Positions 49,002-57,953 of a stretch of DNA of 62,410 nucleotides are shown here, one piece after another. The stretch lies in the NCBI GenBank assembly GCA_017624025.1, contig JAGANY010000053.1:1-62410 (forward strand). Reading direction: 5' to 3'. The translations under genes were made by a program, and so were the position numbers. The stretch comes from Ruminiclostridium sp. (GTDB lineage Bacteria > Bacillota > Clostridia > Oscillospirales > Ruminococcaceae). The notes beneath the pieces are model-generated. The model searched no databases and had not been told where the DNA came from. It was given only the letters and a program-made list of their open reading frames with translations. The stretch's first letter is position 1. Every line of letters begins with the position of its first letter.

Positions 49002-50432
49002 TTACCACTTTTTAGATACGTTATTTCTTCTTCTCTGTCTTGCCTCAAGCTTCGCAATACGGCTTTTTCTTACGCCGTTAAGGATAAGGTCTGCAATAAT
49101 AAGAACCGCGAGGCTCCCGATGCAAAGCTTGAACCAGCTTTTTTCAAATATACTGTTTATCATACGCATTGTATATTCAAACTGTGAAAGGGATATGCTC
49201 TGTGAAGCTACAAGATTGCGGGTTGCAATAACCTCTCCGTCAAGTATAAGCTCCACTGTACCCATAACCTGTCCCTTTTCAACAGGAGCAACTACCTCAT
49301 TATTGTCATTCATATCGGCAGTTATGGTTATATCCTGCTGGATAACGTTTGTATCAAGATTTTTAGGAAGAAGGGTGGAGAAACCCGACGAAGGCTTTAA
49401 TACAACTACGTCTGCCTCTTCGCCCATATCTACGTCAACGTCTGTGATAACACTGTTCTCAGTGATTACTTCCATAATGTCAAAGGTGCGGAATGCCCAC
49501 TTATACATAGCTATATGGTCGAGGAAGTGACCGTTTGATTTTGTTCCCTCTGTGTTATGGTAAGGTGCGCCTGTAGTTATAAGAATATAGTTAAATCCAT
49601 TCTGTGTGGCGGTAGATGCCAGATTCATAAAGCCGGGATGCTCATTACCTGCTTCGTCCCAGTAAACGTCTATGCTTCCCGTTTTGATATTCTTTGCGTA
49701 TTCATAATAATAAACATTTTCGTCAATGTTTCTTATCATCGAGTTTGTATTTACAATTGTGTAAGGCTCGGGGTTATATGTGTTGGCAGGAAGAACATAT
49801 TCCTGTGCATTGGCAATATCTATAAGCGTAGGATGTTTTTCATAAGCATAACGGCACATAAGATAAAGGTCATAGGGAGTAGAATAGTTATCGGGATGCC
49901 AGAGTCCGTGAGTGTTGCTGAAATGGGTATTTGTCATTCCGATTTCTTTTGCCTTTTTATTCATAAGGTCGATAAAGGTCGGAAGGTCGCCGGCAATATT
50001 TATACCGATAACGTTACCCGCTTCACAGCCCGACTTTACAAGAAGTCCATAGAGACAGTCCATCATAGTAAGTCCGCTCTGGCCGACATCGAGACCGCAG
50101 TTGCCTGGTCCGTAGTAGTTCGGGTCGCCCTCCCAGAATTCGTTGGTAGCTCCGTATGTAACGGCAACCTCACGGGAAAGGTCGGAACAGTTTTCGAGAG
50201 CAATAATAGCGGTCATTACCTTCGTTATAGAAGCGGGATAACAACGCTGATGCTCATTTTTAGCGGCAATAACCGTATCGAGGTCGAGGTTTACCATATA
50301 GTAGCCTGTACTGCTTATGTCAACATCGGGAGTAAATGCCGCTTCGGCTTTAATATCGGCTATATCAGTGAAAAATACAACAAATGTGAAAAGAAAAGCT
50401 GTAATAAGGGAAGTAATTTTTATATTTCGCAT
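49002..50432 (-). CDS. dacA: D-alanyl-D-alanine carboxypeptidase (PBP5 family)
   Basis: 476 aa. Signal peptide (~1-31), peptidase S11 domain with S68-x-x-K71 in YPASITKVM, SxN-type motif SGCEAGN and KTG in NIKTGSID, a C-terminal stalk (~330-430) and a membrane anchor (~435-458) followed by a basic tail (RKSRIAKLEARQRRRN). It trims the terminal D-Ala of peptidoglycan stem peptides on the cell surface and is a penicillin target. The anchor is a true membrane helix rather than the amphipathic one of E. coli. Confidence 0.92.
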   Translation of the reverse strand: MRNIKITSLITAFLFTFVVFFTDIADIKAEAAFTPDVDISSTGYYMVNLDLDTVIAAKNEHQRCYPASITKVMTAIIALENCSDLSREVAVTYGATNEFWEGDPNYYGPGNCGLDVGQSGLTMMDCLYGLLVKSGCEAGNVIGINIAGDLPTFIDLMNKKAKEIGMTNTHFSNTHGLWHPDNYSTPYDLYLMCRYAYEKHPTLIDIANAQEYVLPANTYNPEPYTIVNTNSMIRNIDENVYYYEYAKNIKTGSIDVYWDEAGNEHPGFMNLASTATQNGFNYILITTGAPYHNTEGTKSNGHFLDHIAMYKWAFRTFDIMEVITENSVITDVDVDMGEEADVVVLKPSSGFSTLLPKNLDTNVIQQDITITADMNDNNEVVAPVEKGQVMGTVELILDGEVIATRNLVASQSISLSQFEYTMRMINSIFEKSWFKLCIGSLAVLIIADLILNGVRKSRIAKLEARQRRRNNVSKKW

Positions 50433-50594
50433 ATAGACAAAACCACCTTTTTTGTATATAATTATATTTAGAATTTTAAGAAATGTGTTATTTCAATAAT
50501 ACCATTCTTATATTATACCATACTTTTTCAGAAAATAAAAGACTTTTTTCGTTAATATATTGAATTTTTACAAAAAAATCACAGGTAAATCAAG

Positions 50595-51242
50595 ATGATA
50601 CTTATAACAGGCGACGTCCACGGTGATATTACCCGTTTCAAGGATAAACGGCTAAGAAAGCTCAAGAAAAGCGACGCACTTATAATATGCGGAGACTTCG
50701 GTCTTATATGGGACGGAAGCAGAAAAGAAAAACGAATACTTAAAAGCCTCGGACGAAGACGCTACAGTATCCTTTTCGTAGAAGGTGCACACGAAAACTT
50801 CGAAGAGCTCGGAAAATACGAAACAGAAGAATGGTGCGGCGGTCTTACCCGAAAAATAAGCGGTAATCTCCGTCAGCTTATGCGAGGTCATATTTTTGAA
50901 ATTGCAGGCAAGCGTGTTTTCGCATTCGGCGGCGGAACGGACGAAGCCGGAAACATAGCTGAATGCCCGGACGAAAAAGAATTTTCGGAGACAGACCAAA
51001 GACTCAGTACCGCAGCAGATACCGTCGATTACATAGTTAGCTACTCTCCGCCGCAGACGGTTGCCGAATTTTTAAATAACGGCGAGCCACAGGCTGACGC
51101 AATAAGCTCCTATCTCGAACGAAAAAAGGAGAGCCTTAAATTCAGCCACTGGTTTTTCGGAAAATTCCATATAACAAAACGCATTCCAACCCGTTTTACC
51201 GCTGTTTTTGACAGTGTTATAGATTCAGAGACTTTACAATAA
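50595..51242 (+). CDS. Metallophosphoesterase-like protein with altered metal motifs
   Basis: 215 aa. Calcineurin-like fold with motif I GDVHGD (~6-11) and motif II CGDFGLIWDG (~32-41). Motif III is GAHEN, where most have GNHE; the usual THxPP reads SYSPP, so a metal His is missing; the last GHxH-type motif is FGKFH. Relatives in Firmicutes also vary at motifs III and V, but the lost His is notable. It may bind one metal or be inactive. It is followed 22 bases later by a PC4-like protein. Confidence 0.75.
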   Translation: MILITGDVHGDITRFKDKRLRKLKKSDALIICGDFGLIWDGSRKEKRILKSLGRRRYSILFVEGAHENFEELGKYETEEWCGGLTRKISGNLRQLMRGHIFEIAGKRVFAFGGGTDEAGNIAECPDEKEFSETDQRLSTAADTVDYIVSYSPPQTVAEFLNNGEPQADAISSYLERKKESLKFSHWFFGKFHITKRIPTRFTAVFDSVIDSETLQ

Positions 51243-51264
51243 ATAACGAAAGGAAAATAAAAAA

Positions 51265-51501
51265 ATGGCAGAATTCAAGTACGAAATCGTAAAAGAACTC
51301 GGCGTAATCTCCGAAGGTGCAAGAGGCTGGACAAGAGAACTCAACCTTGTAAGCTGGAACGACAACGCTCCTAAGTACGACATCCGTGACTGGGCACCCG
51401 GACACGAAAAAATGAGCAAGGGTATTTCTCTCACAGAAGAAGAAATGGAAGCTCTCGTAGAACTCTTCAACGCAAGAGACGAAGAGGACAGCTTCGAATA
51501 A
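51265..51501 (+). CDS. YdbC-like PC4-family ssDNA-binding protein
   Basis: 78 aa (MAEFKYEIVKELGVISEGARGWTRELNLVSWNDNAPKYDIRDWAPGHEKMSKGISL...), matching the YdbC/PC4 transcriptional-coactivator fold that binds single-stranded DNA as a dimer: four strands and a C-terminal helix (~54-70). GAAAGGA precedes the ATG. It is likely co-transcribed with the phosphoesterase and is followed by the triple-hairpin element. Confidence 0.85.
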   Translation: MAEFKYEIVKELGVISEGARGWTRELNLVSWNDNAPKYDIRDWAPGHEKMSKGISLTEEEMEALVELFNARDEEDSFE

Positions 51502-51505
51502 AAAG

Positions 51506-51760
51506 CAGACCCTGAGAGGGCTCTTACAAAAGTGTTATATGTATTTATCGGGAGAAACCTTTCTGAAGAAAGGCTTTCTCCCGTACCCTCTTCCAAAGAC
51601 TTTTAATATAAATTCAAGACCCACAGGATAATCCTGTGGGTCTTGAATTTAAACTGAAAGTTTTCGGAAGGGAGTTTGAGGGAATACCCTTTTTCAAAAG
51701 GGTTTCCCTCAATAATACTCATAAACACTTTTGTAAGAGCCTCCCTTAGAGTCTGTTTTT
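51506..51760. repeat. Triple-hairpin dispersed element (copy 3, with outer inverted repeats)
   Basis: Outer arms GGCTCTTACAAAAGTGTT (51519-51536) and its exact reverse complement (51724-51741), extended by CAGAC/GTCTG. Inside: hairpin 1 CGGGAGAAACC...TTTCTCCCG (51549-51583), central palindrome with AAGACCCACAGGAT/ATCCTGTGGGTCTT (about 51617-51643), hairpin 3 GAGGGAATACCC...GGGTTTCCCTC (51678-51710). It lies between convergent genes and could terminate both. Confidence 0.82.
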
Positions 51761-51761
51761 A

Positions 51762-52784
51762 TCAGTCCAGCATTTCCCAGTCTATTTTTTCGGGTTCGGG
51801 GAATTTTTCGATAAGGAAGTCTGTGTAATAGCTTTTTAAATTATTGGTGAAAACATAAGCGTTAAAGCATTTCTTATCTACGTGTATAAGCTGTACCGCA
51901 TCCTCGGTAAATACTATCTCGGATGTCTTTTTATTGCAGGTAACGGTCAATTTGTAATCAATAACCGGAGAAGTGGAATAAGCGGAAAGCCATTGATTTC
52001 CCGAATCCTTTGTATAGTCCGATATCTTCTTATCGAGATAAGCATTGTCATATTTGTAGTTCTTGCCTTCGCTGAAACCGCTTTCCAGGAACATACAGTA
52101 CATAATCTGGCGGTCGCCGGCAGAAAAATCTATCTTCTTCTCGTATTTGCTGTAATTTCCGTCAGCGTCCCAACCGCTTCCGTAATAAATATTGCCCTTT
52201 GTGTCGAAGCTTCTTAAGCCTGCTATAGAAAGCTTTACGGAAAAGTCCTTCGGAGCAAGGCCCTTACTGCTTACCTTACCTGTCCACTTTCCCTTTTTAT
52301 CGAAAGTATAATAGGTTCCGCATACCTTTGTTCTGCCTGTATCGGCATAACCGTCTTCGTTGAAATGGTACCATTTTTTACCTATCTTACACCAGCCGTA
52401 AACACGCTTTCCGTTTTTATAGTAACGTCTGCCCTTGGTATTTTTGGCAAAACCTGTGTACTTTCCTTTTATCTCGCCTGTTTTGCTGTCGATACGATAC
52501 ATTACCATATCCGAGGAAAGTTCGTTTTTATCGCTGGCGTCAATATATAAAACGCTGTAGCCTGTTACGGGGTCGCCGTCTTTATCAACATAATAAGTGG
52601 ATACCTTGCCGTTTCCTCCGCCTAAATCGGTGTGTTCGATTTTTAGCTCGCCCTCTATTGTAGGCGTAAGGTCGAAAATCGGCGTATCGCCGTCCCTTAC
52701 ATATACCGCCGAGGCTGTAGAAGAAAGAGCCGTTACGGCTGTAAAAACAGATAAAAACGATAAAGCAATTCTTGATTTTTTCAT
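51762..52784 (-). CDS. Secreted protein with cell-wall-binding-like repeats
   Basis: 340 aa from MKKSRIALSFLSVFTAVTALSSTASA, a clear signal peptide; GGAAGGA upstream fixes the start. Residues ~120-190 hold aromatic/glycine repeats (YYKNGKRVYGWCKIGKKWYHFNEDGYADTG, CGTYYTFDKKGKWTGKV) like choline-binding or CW_binding modules, so it probably attaches to the wall. The rest is a beta-rich domain I do not recognise. It stands alone between the hairpin element and the recJ terminator. Confidence 0.72.
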   Translation of the reverse strand: MKKSRIALSFLSVFTAVTALSSTASAVYVRDGDTPIFDLTPTIEGELKIEHTDLGGGNGKVSTYYVDKDGDPVTGYSVLYIDASDKNELSSDMVMYRIDSKTGEIKGKYTGFAKNTKGRRYYKNGKRVYGWCKIGKKWYHFNEDGYADTGRTKVCGTYYTFDKKGKWTGKVSSKGLAPKDFSVKLSIAGLRSFDTKGNIYYGSGWDADGNYSKYEKKIDFSAGDRQIMYCMFLESGFSEGKNYKYDNAYLDKKISDYTKDSGNQWLSAYSTSPVIDYKLTVTCNKKTSEIVFTEDAVQLIHVDKKCFNAYVFTNNLKSYYTDFLIEKFPEPEKIDWEMLD

Positions 52785-52802
52785 AATATTCCTTCCTTTC
52801 TG

Positions 52803-52847
52803 AGACAAAAATGCCCTTCTGTACATAAGACGTACAGAAGAGCATTT
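52803..52847 (-). terminator. Terminator after recJ
   Basis: A 16-bp stem: AAATGCCCTTCTGTAC (52809-52824) against GTACAGAAGAGCATTT (52832-52847) with one G-T type mispair, followed on the minus strand by TTTTTGTC. Confidence 0.85.
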
Positions 52848-52853
52848 CGGGGA

Positions 52854-54860
52854 CTAAATATTTTTTAAATCCGAAAGAATTTTCGATTTTGTAAGGTCGG
52901 CCTTGGGTGCAGAGGGAACAAGAGAAACATAATCCTTTGTAAAATCAGTTTCAATAAGTCCGAACTCTCCGAAAATGTCAAGAATTATGCGGAATTTACA
53001 GTAGTTGACATTCTCTTTTGAAGAAAGCATAACTGCTTTCGAAAATCTTTTCGTTTTCCTTAAAATATCGTAGCATTTGCGAAGCTCTGCCTGTTCGGGA
53101 ACCATACGGCAGATAAGCTTTTTGTCAACCTTTCCGTTTCTGTAATCCTCGTAGGCGTTCTTTGCGGCAAAGTATCTGTCCTGGTTGAAATCAGAATATC
53201 TTACGTCCGTAATAAATGCCTTTATATTCGTATTTCCCTTGTATTCTTCGAGCTGAATGCTTGCTACCATATCTACGGTTTCGCCCGTTTCATAGGTGAA
53301 ATCATCAAAGGTGCTGTTAAAATTAACCGCACGGAATTCCTTGCCTCTGTAAATGAATGAAAAGGCAACAAATTTCCCGTTAGCAAGGCTTTTTTTCGTC
53401 CCGATAGTACAATTTCTGAACATAAACAGCGGAGACGGATTTTCTTCTCCGAAGGGTTCAAGCCTGTCCAAAAGCTCTATGTTCTCAACCGTAATTTCTT
53501 CGGGAGCAATTTCCATATCGATTTCTATCTTTTCAACAGCCGCTTCCATGTCCTTGCAGTAATCGAAAACCGCTTTTCTGAAATCATCGATTTTTTCTGT
53601 TTCGATAGTAAGCCCTGCCGACTTTGCGTGACCGCCGTAGCGGACAAGATGCTCTTTACAAGCCTCCAGCATTTTATGAAGCGGAAGCTCATCGAAGCTT
53701 CTTGCACTTCCTCTTGCTGTATCGCCCTCTATGGTTATAACAATATTCGGCATATTATATTTATGAAGAAGCTTTGCACTTGCGATACCGATTATTCCGT
53801 GCTTCCAGCCCTCGCCGACAACTATAAGCACCTTTCTGTTAAGAGCGTCGGGGTCGGCTTTTATCTGCTCCTCTACAGCCTTAACAATCTCTTCTTCTGC
53901 CTGCTTGCGGACATCGTTAAGATGATGTACCTCTTCTGCTTTTGCATTCGCAACGCTCTGGGTCTCCGCAAGAAGAAGCTCCATAGCGATTTTCGGATGC
54001 TCACAGCGTCCGGCCGCATTAATTCTCGGACTTAAACGGAAAGCAACCATTGTGGAAGTAACCTCTTCATCCTCGTGGCATCCGCTTTTTCTTAAAAGAG
54101 CATAAAGGCCTAAATTATCCGTACAGGATAAGGCTTCAAGCCCCTTTCTTACTATAAGCCTGTTTTCGCCTGTAAGAGGCATAACGTCTGCTACTGTTCC
54201 TATAGTCGCAAAGGGAGCATATTCCATAAGTGCACTTTCGCCGTCTTCTTCCATTGCCGCTACGAGCCTTAAGGCAACGCCACAGCCCGCTATTTTTCTG
54301 AAAATCGACATATCATCCTTACGATGAGGATTAACAATAGCGGCAGCCTCGGGAAGTACGTCGGGAACCTGGTGATGGTCGGTTATTACAAGAGTCATCC
54401 CAAGCTCAGCGATATGCTTTGCCTCCTCAACGGCAGAAATACCGTTATCTACAGTTATAATAAGCTTAGTGCCCTGTCTGTGAAGCAGGTCTATAGCGTT
54501 GTTGTTAAGTCCGTACCCCTCGTCGCGGGAAGGAAGATACCAATCTACCTCAGCACCAAGTGCTCTTAAATAATCGAAAAGTATATATGTAGAGGTAATT
54601 CCGTCACAGTCATAGTCGCCGTATATGGTTATCTTCTCTCCGTTCTCCACGAACTCCCGTATAGTCTCAACAGCCTTTTCCATATCGGCCATAAGGAACG
54701 GGTCTGAAAGCTCCTCGCTGTTAAAAAAAGCATCTGCTTCATCACGGGTAAAAATCCCTCTGCCTGCAAGTATTTTACATATAAAGGGACTGAAGCCTGT
54801 TTCTCTTGCAAGAGTATCAACAGCACCTGCATCGGGAGTTTTTACTAACCATTTCTTCAT
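52854..54860 (-). CDS. recJ: Single-stranded-DNA-specific exonuclease RecJ
   Basis: 668 aa. DHH domain with ITIYGDYDCDGITSTY (~76-91), ITVDNG and DHHQVP (~160-165); DHHA1 domain with the glycine-rich RYGGHAKSAGLTI (~395-410), then an OB-like domain and a long C-terminal region (~550-668). It degrades 5' ends of single-stranded DNA in repair and recombination. Monocistronic: a consensus promoter lies just upstream and a terminator just downstream. Confidence 0.95.
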   Translation of the reverse strand: MKKWLVKTPDAGAVDTLARETGFSPFICKILAGRGIFTRDEADAFFNSEELSDPFLMADMEKAVETIREFVENGEKITIYGDYDCDGITSTYILFDYLRALGAEVDWYLPSRDEGYGLNNNAIDLLHRQGTKLIITVDNGISAVEEAKHIAELGMTLVITDHHQVPDVLPEAAAIVNPHRKDDMSIFRKIAGCGVALRLVAAMEEDGESALMEYAPFATIGTVADVMPLTGENRLIVRKGLEALSCTDNLGLYALLRKSGCHEDEEVTSTMVAFRLSPRINAAGRCEHPKIAMELLLAETQSVANAKAEEVHHLNDVRKQAEEEIVKAVEEQIKADPDALNRKVLIVVGEGWKHGIIGIASAKLLHKYNMPNIVITIEGDTARGSARSFDELPLHKMLEACKEHLVRYGGHAKSAGLTIETEKIDDFRKAVFDYCKDMEAAVEKIEIDMEIAPEEITVENIELLDRLEPFGEENPSPLFMFRNCTIGTKKSLANGKFVAFSFIYRGKEFRAVNFNSTFDDFTYETGETVDMVASIQLEEYKGNTNIKAFITDVRYSDFNQDRYFAAKNAYEDYRNGKVDKKLICRMVPEQAELRKCYDILRKTKRFSKAVMLSSKENVNYCKFRIILDIFGEFGLIETDFTKDYVSLVPSAPKADLTKSKILSDLKNI

Positions 54861-54901
54861 AAAATCAAACCTTCTTAAAAATAATACGCTTTATCTTGAA
54901 T

Positions 54902-54930
54902 ATTATATCATTTTTCTGAACATTTTACAA
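54902..54930 (-). promoter_or_regulatory. recJ promoter
   Basis: Minus strand: TTGTAA (54925-54930), 17-base spacer, TATAAT (54902-54907). It starts directly beyond the T run of the GH94 terminator. Confidence 0.78.
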
Positions 54931-54980
54931 TAGCAAAAAAATAAAACGGCGGAGTCTGAAACAACTCGGACTCCGCCGTT
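54931..54980 (-). terminator. Terminator after the GH94 gene
   Basis: A perfect 12-bp stem AACGGCGGAGTC/GACTCCGCCGTT (54945-54980); on the minus strand followed by TTATTTTTTTGC. Confidence 0.92.
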
Positions 54981-55016
54981 ATTATTTATAAAGGCTTTCG
55001 TGCAACCGAATATTAA

Positions 55017-57410
55017 TTACATTTCGATAATTACTTCGTTTACATCCTTTAAGATTTCATCAAGAATAAGAATTCCGTCAATCTTTTCGCCGTTTACAGT
55101 TACAGACTTAACACCGTGTTCGGAACCGTTGGGGTTCTTTACAGTAACGTTAAGCTTCTTGCCTCTGAAGGTCTTTTCCATTGTGTATTCCTTCCATTCG
55201 GAGGGGATAGAGGGGTCGATTACGAGACCCTTTGTTTCGGGGTTAAGACCGAGGATACCTTCTGTTGTACCAACCATAACTGTAGAAGCTGTACCTGTGA
55301 GCCAATGTACGTGTGCACGGCCTGCAAAGGGGCTATCCTTACCTTCAACGAACTGACCAAATACATAGGGTTCAAGAACTCTGAGTTCAGCCTTATCGTT
55401 GTACTTAGCAGGAGAAGCTTCCTTCCAGTACTTGTATGCTCTGTTACCGTGACCGAGCTTGGATTCAGCGAGGATTAACCAACCCTGAGGCTGAGAGAAG
55501 ATACCTGCATTTTCCTTTGTGCAAGCGTTGAAGCACTGCATTAATGCACCGTCAAAGCCGTGATTCTTGTAAGGGGGATACATAACCATAGCACCGTAAG
55601 GTGTATTGAGTTCTCTTTCTACGCTATCCATAGACTTTTCAGCCTGTTCCTTTGTAGCGAAGCCGGAGATAACTGCCCAGGACTGGGGGTTGAGCCACAT
55701 ATTTGCTTCGGGGTCTGTTCTCTGACCGATAACAGTACCGTCTTCCTTATATCCGCGAATCCATCTGTCTTCGTTCCAGCAAGCAGAAAGGATTTCATCA
55801 AGCTTAGCCTTGATTTCGTCGAGATACTTGATATATTCTGTATCATTCTTTTCTACTGCATAGGTTCTTAAAATCTTGATAGCATATACGAGCTGGAATG
55901 CTACGAATGTAGATTCGCCCTTCTTACCGAGACGTAAGCAGTCGTTCCAGTCAGCGTGTAAGCCTGCAGGCATACCGTGATTGCCGAGGTGGTTCATAGA
56001 GAAATCTATTGCTCTCTTTAAGTGGTCATATACTGTACCCTTTTCACCGTCATTAGCATAGAAGATTTCTTCATCGAGGAATGCACTGTCGCCGCTTTCG
56101 GAAATGTACTTGTAAATTGTGGGGAAGAGCCAGAGAGCGTCGTCTGCACGATAGCTGGGGTGGCCTGTTTCCTTTGCGTATGCTGTATTTTCATCGTTTT
56201 CGTCGGGGTGGTTTTCCTTACCTGCCTGATGTGTGTACTTAACGAGAGGTAAGCCGGCACCGTTTGTAACCTGTGCGGAAAGCATAAATACGATCTGCTT
56301 CTTTGCCATTTCGGGAGCAAGGTGGATAATACCCTGGATATCCTGTACTGTATCACGGTAGCCGAAGCCGTTTCTTAAACCGCAGTACTGGAAGGATGCT
56401 GCTCTTGACCAGATAAATGTAATAAAGCAGTTGTATGCGTTCCATACGTTTACGATGTTGTTGAAATCTTCGTCAGGTGTGTGAACCTGGAGATTGCCGA
56501 GCTTGCCGTGCCAGAAGCTCTTTAATTCTTCGAGTTCCTTTTCTACTACGCCTGCTTCGTCATACTTAGCGATAAGAGCAGAAATTTCAGCTTCAGTTCT
56601 GGGGCCGCCGAGAACGTATGTGAATTCCTTTGTTTCGCCGGGAGCAAGAGTAATATCAGACTGTAAAGCACCGCAGGAGTTTGTGTTGTAGTTAAGGTCG
56701 CCCTTTAAGCCTTCTTCGATACCCTTAGGGTTAGCATAGCTTCTGTATGCACCTACGAATGCGTCTCTGTCGCCGCAGTAAGCGTCAACCTTTGCGCCTG
56801 CAAGTCCGAGGAATCTGCCGCTGTTGGGGTTATAAACCTCGTTCTGCATCTGGTGAATGTAGCTGCCCTTGAAGTATGTATGTGTAATAAAGAGTGTGTA
56901 CTGTAAGTTAACCTGATCCTGTTCGTAGTTAGGATCGTTTACGAATTCACAGTAACCTGTAACAGAAAGCTTACGGGGCTTATCGGATGTGTTTGTGATC
57001 TTTGAACGCCAAACTTCGTATGTAGCACCCTGGGGAACATAGTAAAGTGTTTCAGCCTTTATGCCTGTGTATTCGGATGTGATAACTGTGTATGCTGTAC
57101 CGTGACGGCATTCGCTCTTGTAGCTGTCGAGGGACTTACATACAGGAGACCAGGAAGCAGACCAGAAATCGCCTGTTTCAGCGTCCTTGATGTAGATATA
57201 ACGGCCGGGCTGGTCAGTTGCAACACCGTTGAAGCGGTAACGGATAACTCGTCCGTTAGCACCGGACTTTACAAAGCTGTAGCCGCCGGCATTGTTGGAA
57301 ATAATTGCACCGTATTCGGGAGAACCGAGATAGTTAGCCCACGCAGAGGGAGTATCGGGGCGTGTGATGACATATTCCTTGTTCTTTTCGTCAAAAAAAC
57401 CGTAGTTCAT
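55017..57410 (-). CDS. GH94 disaccharide phosphorylase (cellobiose/chitobiose phosphorylase family)
   Basis: 797 aa, the normal size. It phosphorolyses a beta-linked disaccharide to sugar 1-phosphate in the cytoplasm, saving ATP. The N-terminal beta-sandwich opens MNYGFFDEKNKEYVITRPDTP (~1-21); the (alpha/alpha)6 catalytic barrel carries the general acid Asp490 in HADWNDCL, with phosphate-site text GRAHVHWLTGTAS near residue 700. Sequence style does not decide between cellobiose, N,N'-diacetylchitobiose and related substrates. No sugar transporter is adjacent. AGGAGG precedes the ATG; a hairpin leader is present. Confidence 0.9.
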   Translation of the reverse strand: MNYGFFDEKNKEYVITRPDTPSAWANYLGSPEYGAIISNNAGGYSFVKSGANGRVIRYRFNGVATDQPGRYIYIKDAETGDFWSASWSPVCKSLDSYKSECRHGTAYTVITSEYTGIKAETLYYVPQGATYEVWRSKITNTSDKPRKLSVTGYCEFVNDPNYEQDQVNLQYTLFITHTYFKGSYIHQMQNEVYNPNSGRFLGLAGAKVDAYCGDRDAFVGAYRSYANPKGIEEGLKGDLNYNTNSCGALQSDITLAPGETKEFTYVLGGPRTEAEISALIAKYDEAGVVEKELEELKSFWHGKLGNLQVHTPDEDFNNIVNVWNAYNCFITFIWSRAASFQYCGLRNGFGYRDTVQDIQGIIHLAPEMAKKQIVFMLSAQVTNGAGLPLVKYTHQAGKENHPDENDENTAYAKETGHPSYRADDALWLFPTIYKYISESGDSAFLDEEIFYANDGEKGTVYDHLKRAIDFSMNHLGNHGMPAGLHADWNDCLRLGKKGESTFVAFQLVYAIKILRTYAVEKNDTEYIKYLDEIKAKLDEILSACWNEDRWIRGYKEDGTVIGQRTDPEANMWLNPQSWAVISGFATKEQAEKSMDSVERELNTPYGAMVMYPPYKNHGFDGALMQCFNACTKENAGIFSQPQGWLILAESKLGHGNRAYKYWKEASPAKYNDKAELRVLEPYVFGQFVEGKDSPFAGRAHVHWLTGTASTVMVGTTEGILGLNPETKGLVIDPSIPSEWKEYTMEKTFRGKKLNVTVKNPNGSEHGVKSVTVNGEKIDGILILDEILKDVNEVIIEM

Positions 57411-57440
57411 TGGGAATATCCTCCTGTGATTGTTATTATA

Positions 57441-57466
57441 GGAAAGCCTTGAAAAAAGGCTTTTCC
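57441..57466 (-). promoter_or_regulatory. Leader hairpin of the GH94 gene
   Basis: GGAAAGCCTT/AAGGCTTTTCC lies between the promoter and the ribosome site; on the minus strand it is not followed by a T run, so it may protect the RNA or modulate translation. Confidence 0.4.
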
Positions 57467-57493
57467 TTTATTTACGTACTATCGTATAAATCA

Positions 57494-57522
57494 ATTATAC
57501 CAGTAAATCGTTTTCAATACAA
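57494..57522 (-). promoter_or_regulatory. GH94 gene promoter
   Basis: Minus strand: TTGTAT (57517-57522), 17-base spacer, TATAAT (57494-57499). Confidence 0.75.
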
Positions 57523-57575
57523 GGGCGGTAATTTAGACAAACTTTGTCTTCTTTTTTTGAGCAGTTTGCACAATC

Positions 57576-57953
57576 CTAAAGAATGTTGCCAAGGGTTATA
57601 TCCTCTTTCGCTCTGTAAAGTCTTATAAACTCTACCGCCGCCTTACATTCCACAAGCACTTCGGGGTTCTCCTCCTCCGCAAAAGCCTCTATCCTTGCTA
57701 TCATAGCCGTAAGCTCCATAATATGCTCCTTATCGAAGATAAACACATAGCTTCGGTACTGCTTTCTCCATTCCGCAGAAAGCTCGTTGGTAAGCCTTTT
57801 CACCTCGTCAAGATTCCCCGAAAGATAGCTGTCCGATATATTATCAACCGCTTTTTCTGTTCTGTCCATAGCGTTGTCCGTATAGATATAGCTTCCTATT
57901 CCGATAATAATAATTATCACCATTATAAACGCACATATTATTATCCTTTTCAC
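57576..57953 (-). CDS. DUF4363 membrane-anchored protein
   Basis: 125 aa: an N-terminal membrane helix (~3-24) and an extracytoplasmic helical domain (~28-125) with the DUF4363 pattern DNISDSYLSGNLDEVKRLTNELSAEWRKQ and EAFAEEENPEVLVECKAAVEFI. It is the usual partner of DUF421 proteins in spore-forming Clostridia. ATGA overlap with the DUF421 gene shows translational coupling. The function is unknown. Confidence 0.85.
   Translation of the reverse strand: MKRIIICAFIMVIIIIIGIGSYIYTDNAMDRTEKAVDNISDSYLSGNLDEVKRLTNELSAEWRKQYRSYVFIFDKEHIMELTAMIARIEAFAEEENPEVLVECKAAVEFIRLYRAKEDITLGNIL

Noticed and set aside
49557-50471. 304-aa open frame antisense to dacA
   Set aside because: dacA has all catalytic motifs and a signal peptide; the opposite frame is Cys/Ile/Val-rich nonsense with no domain.
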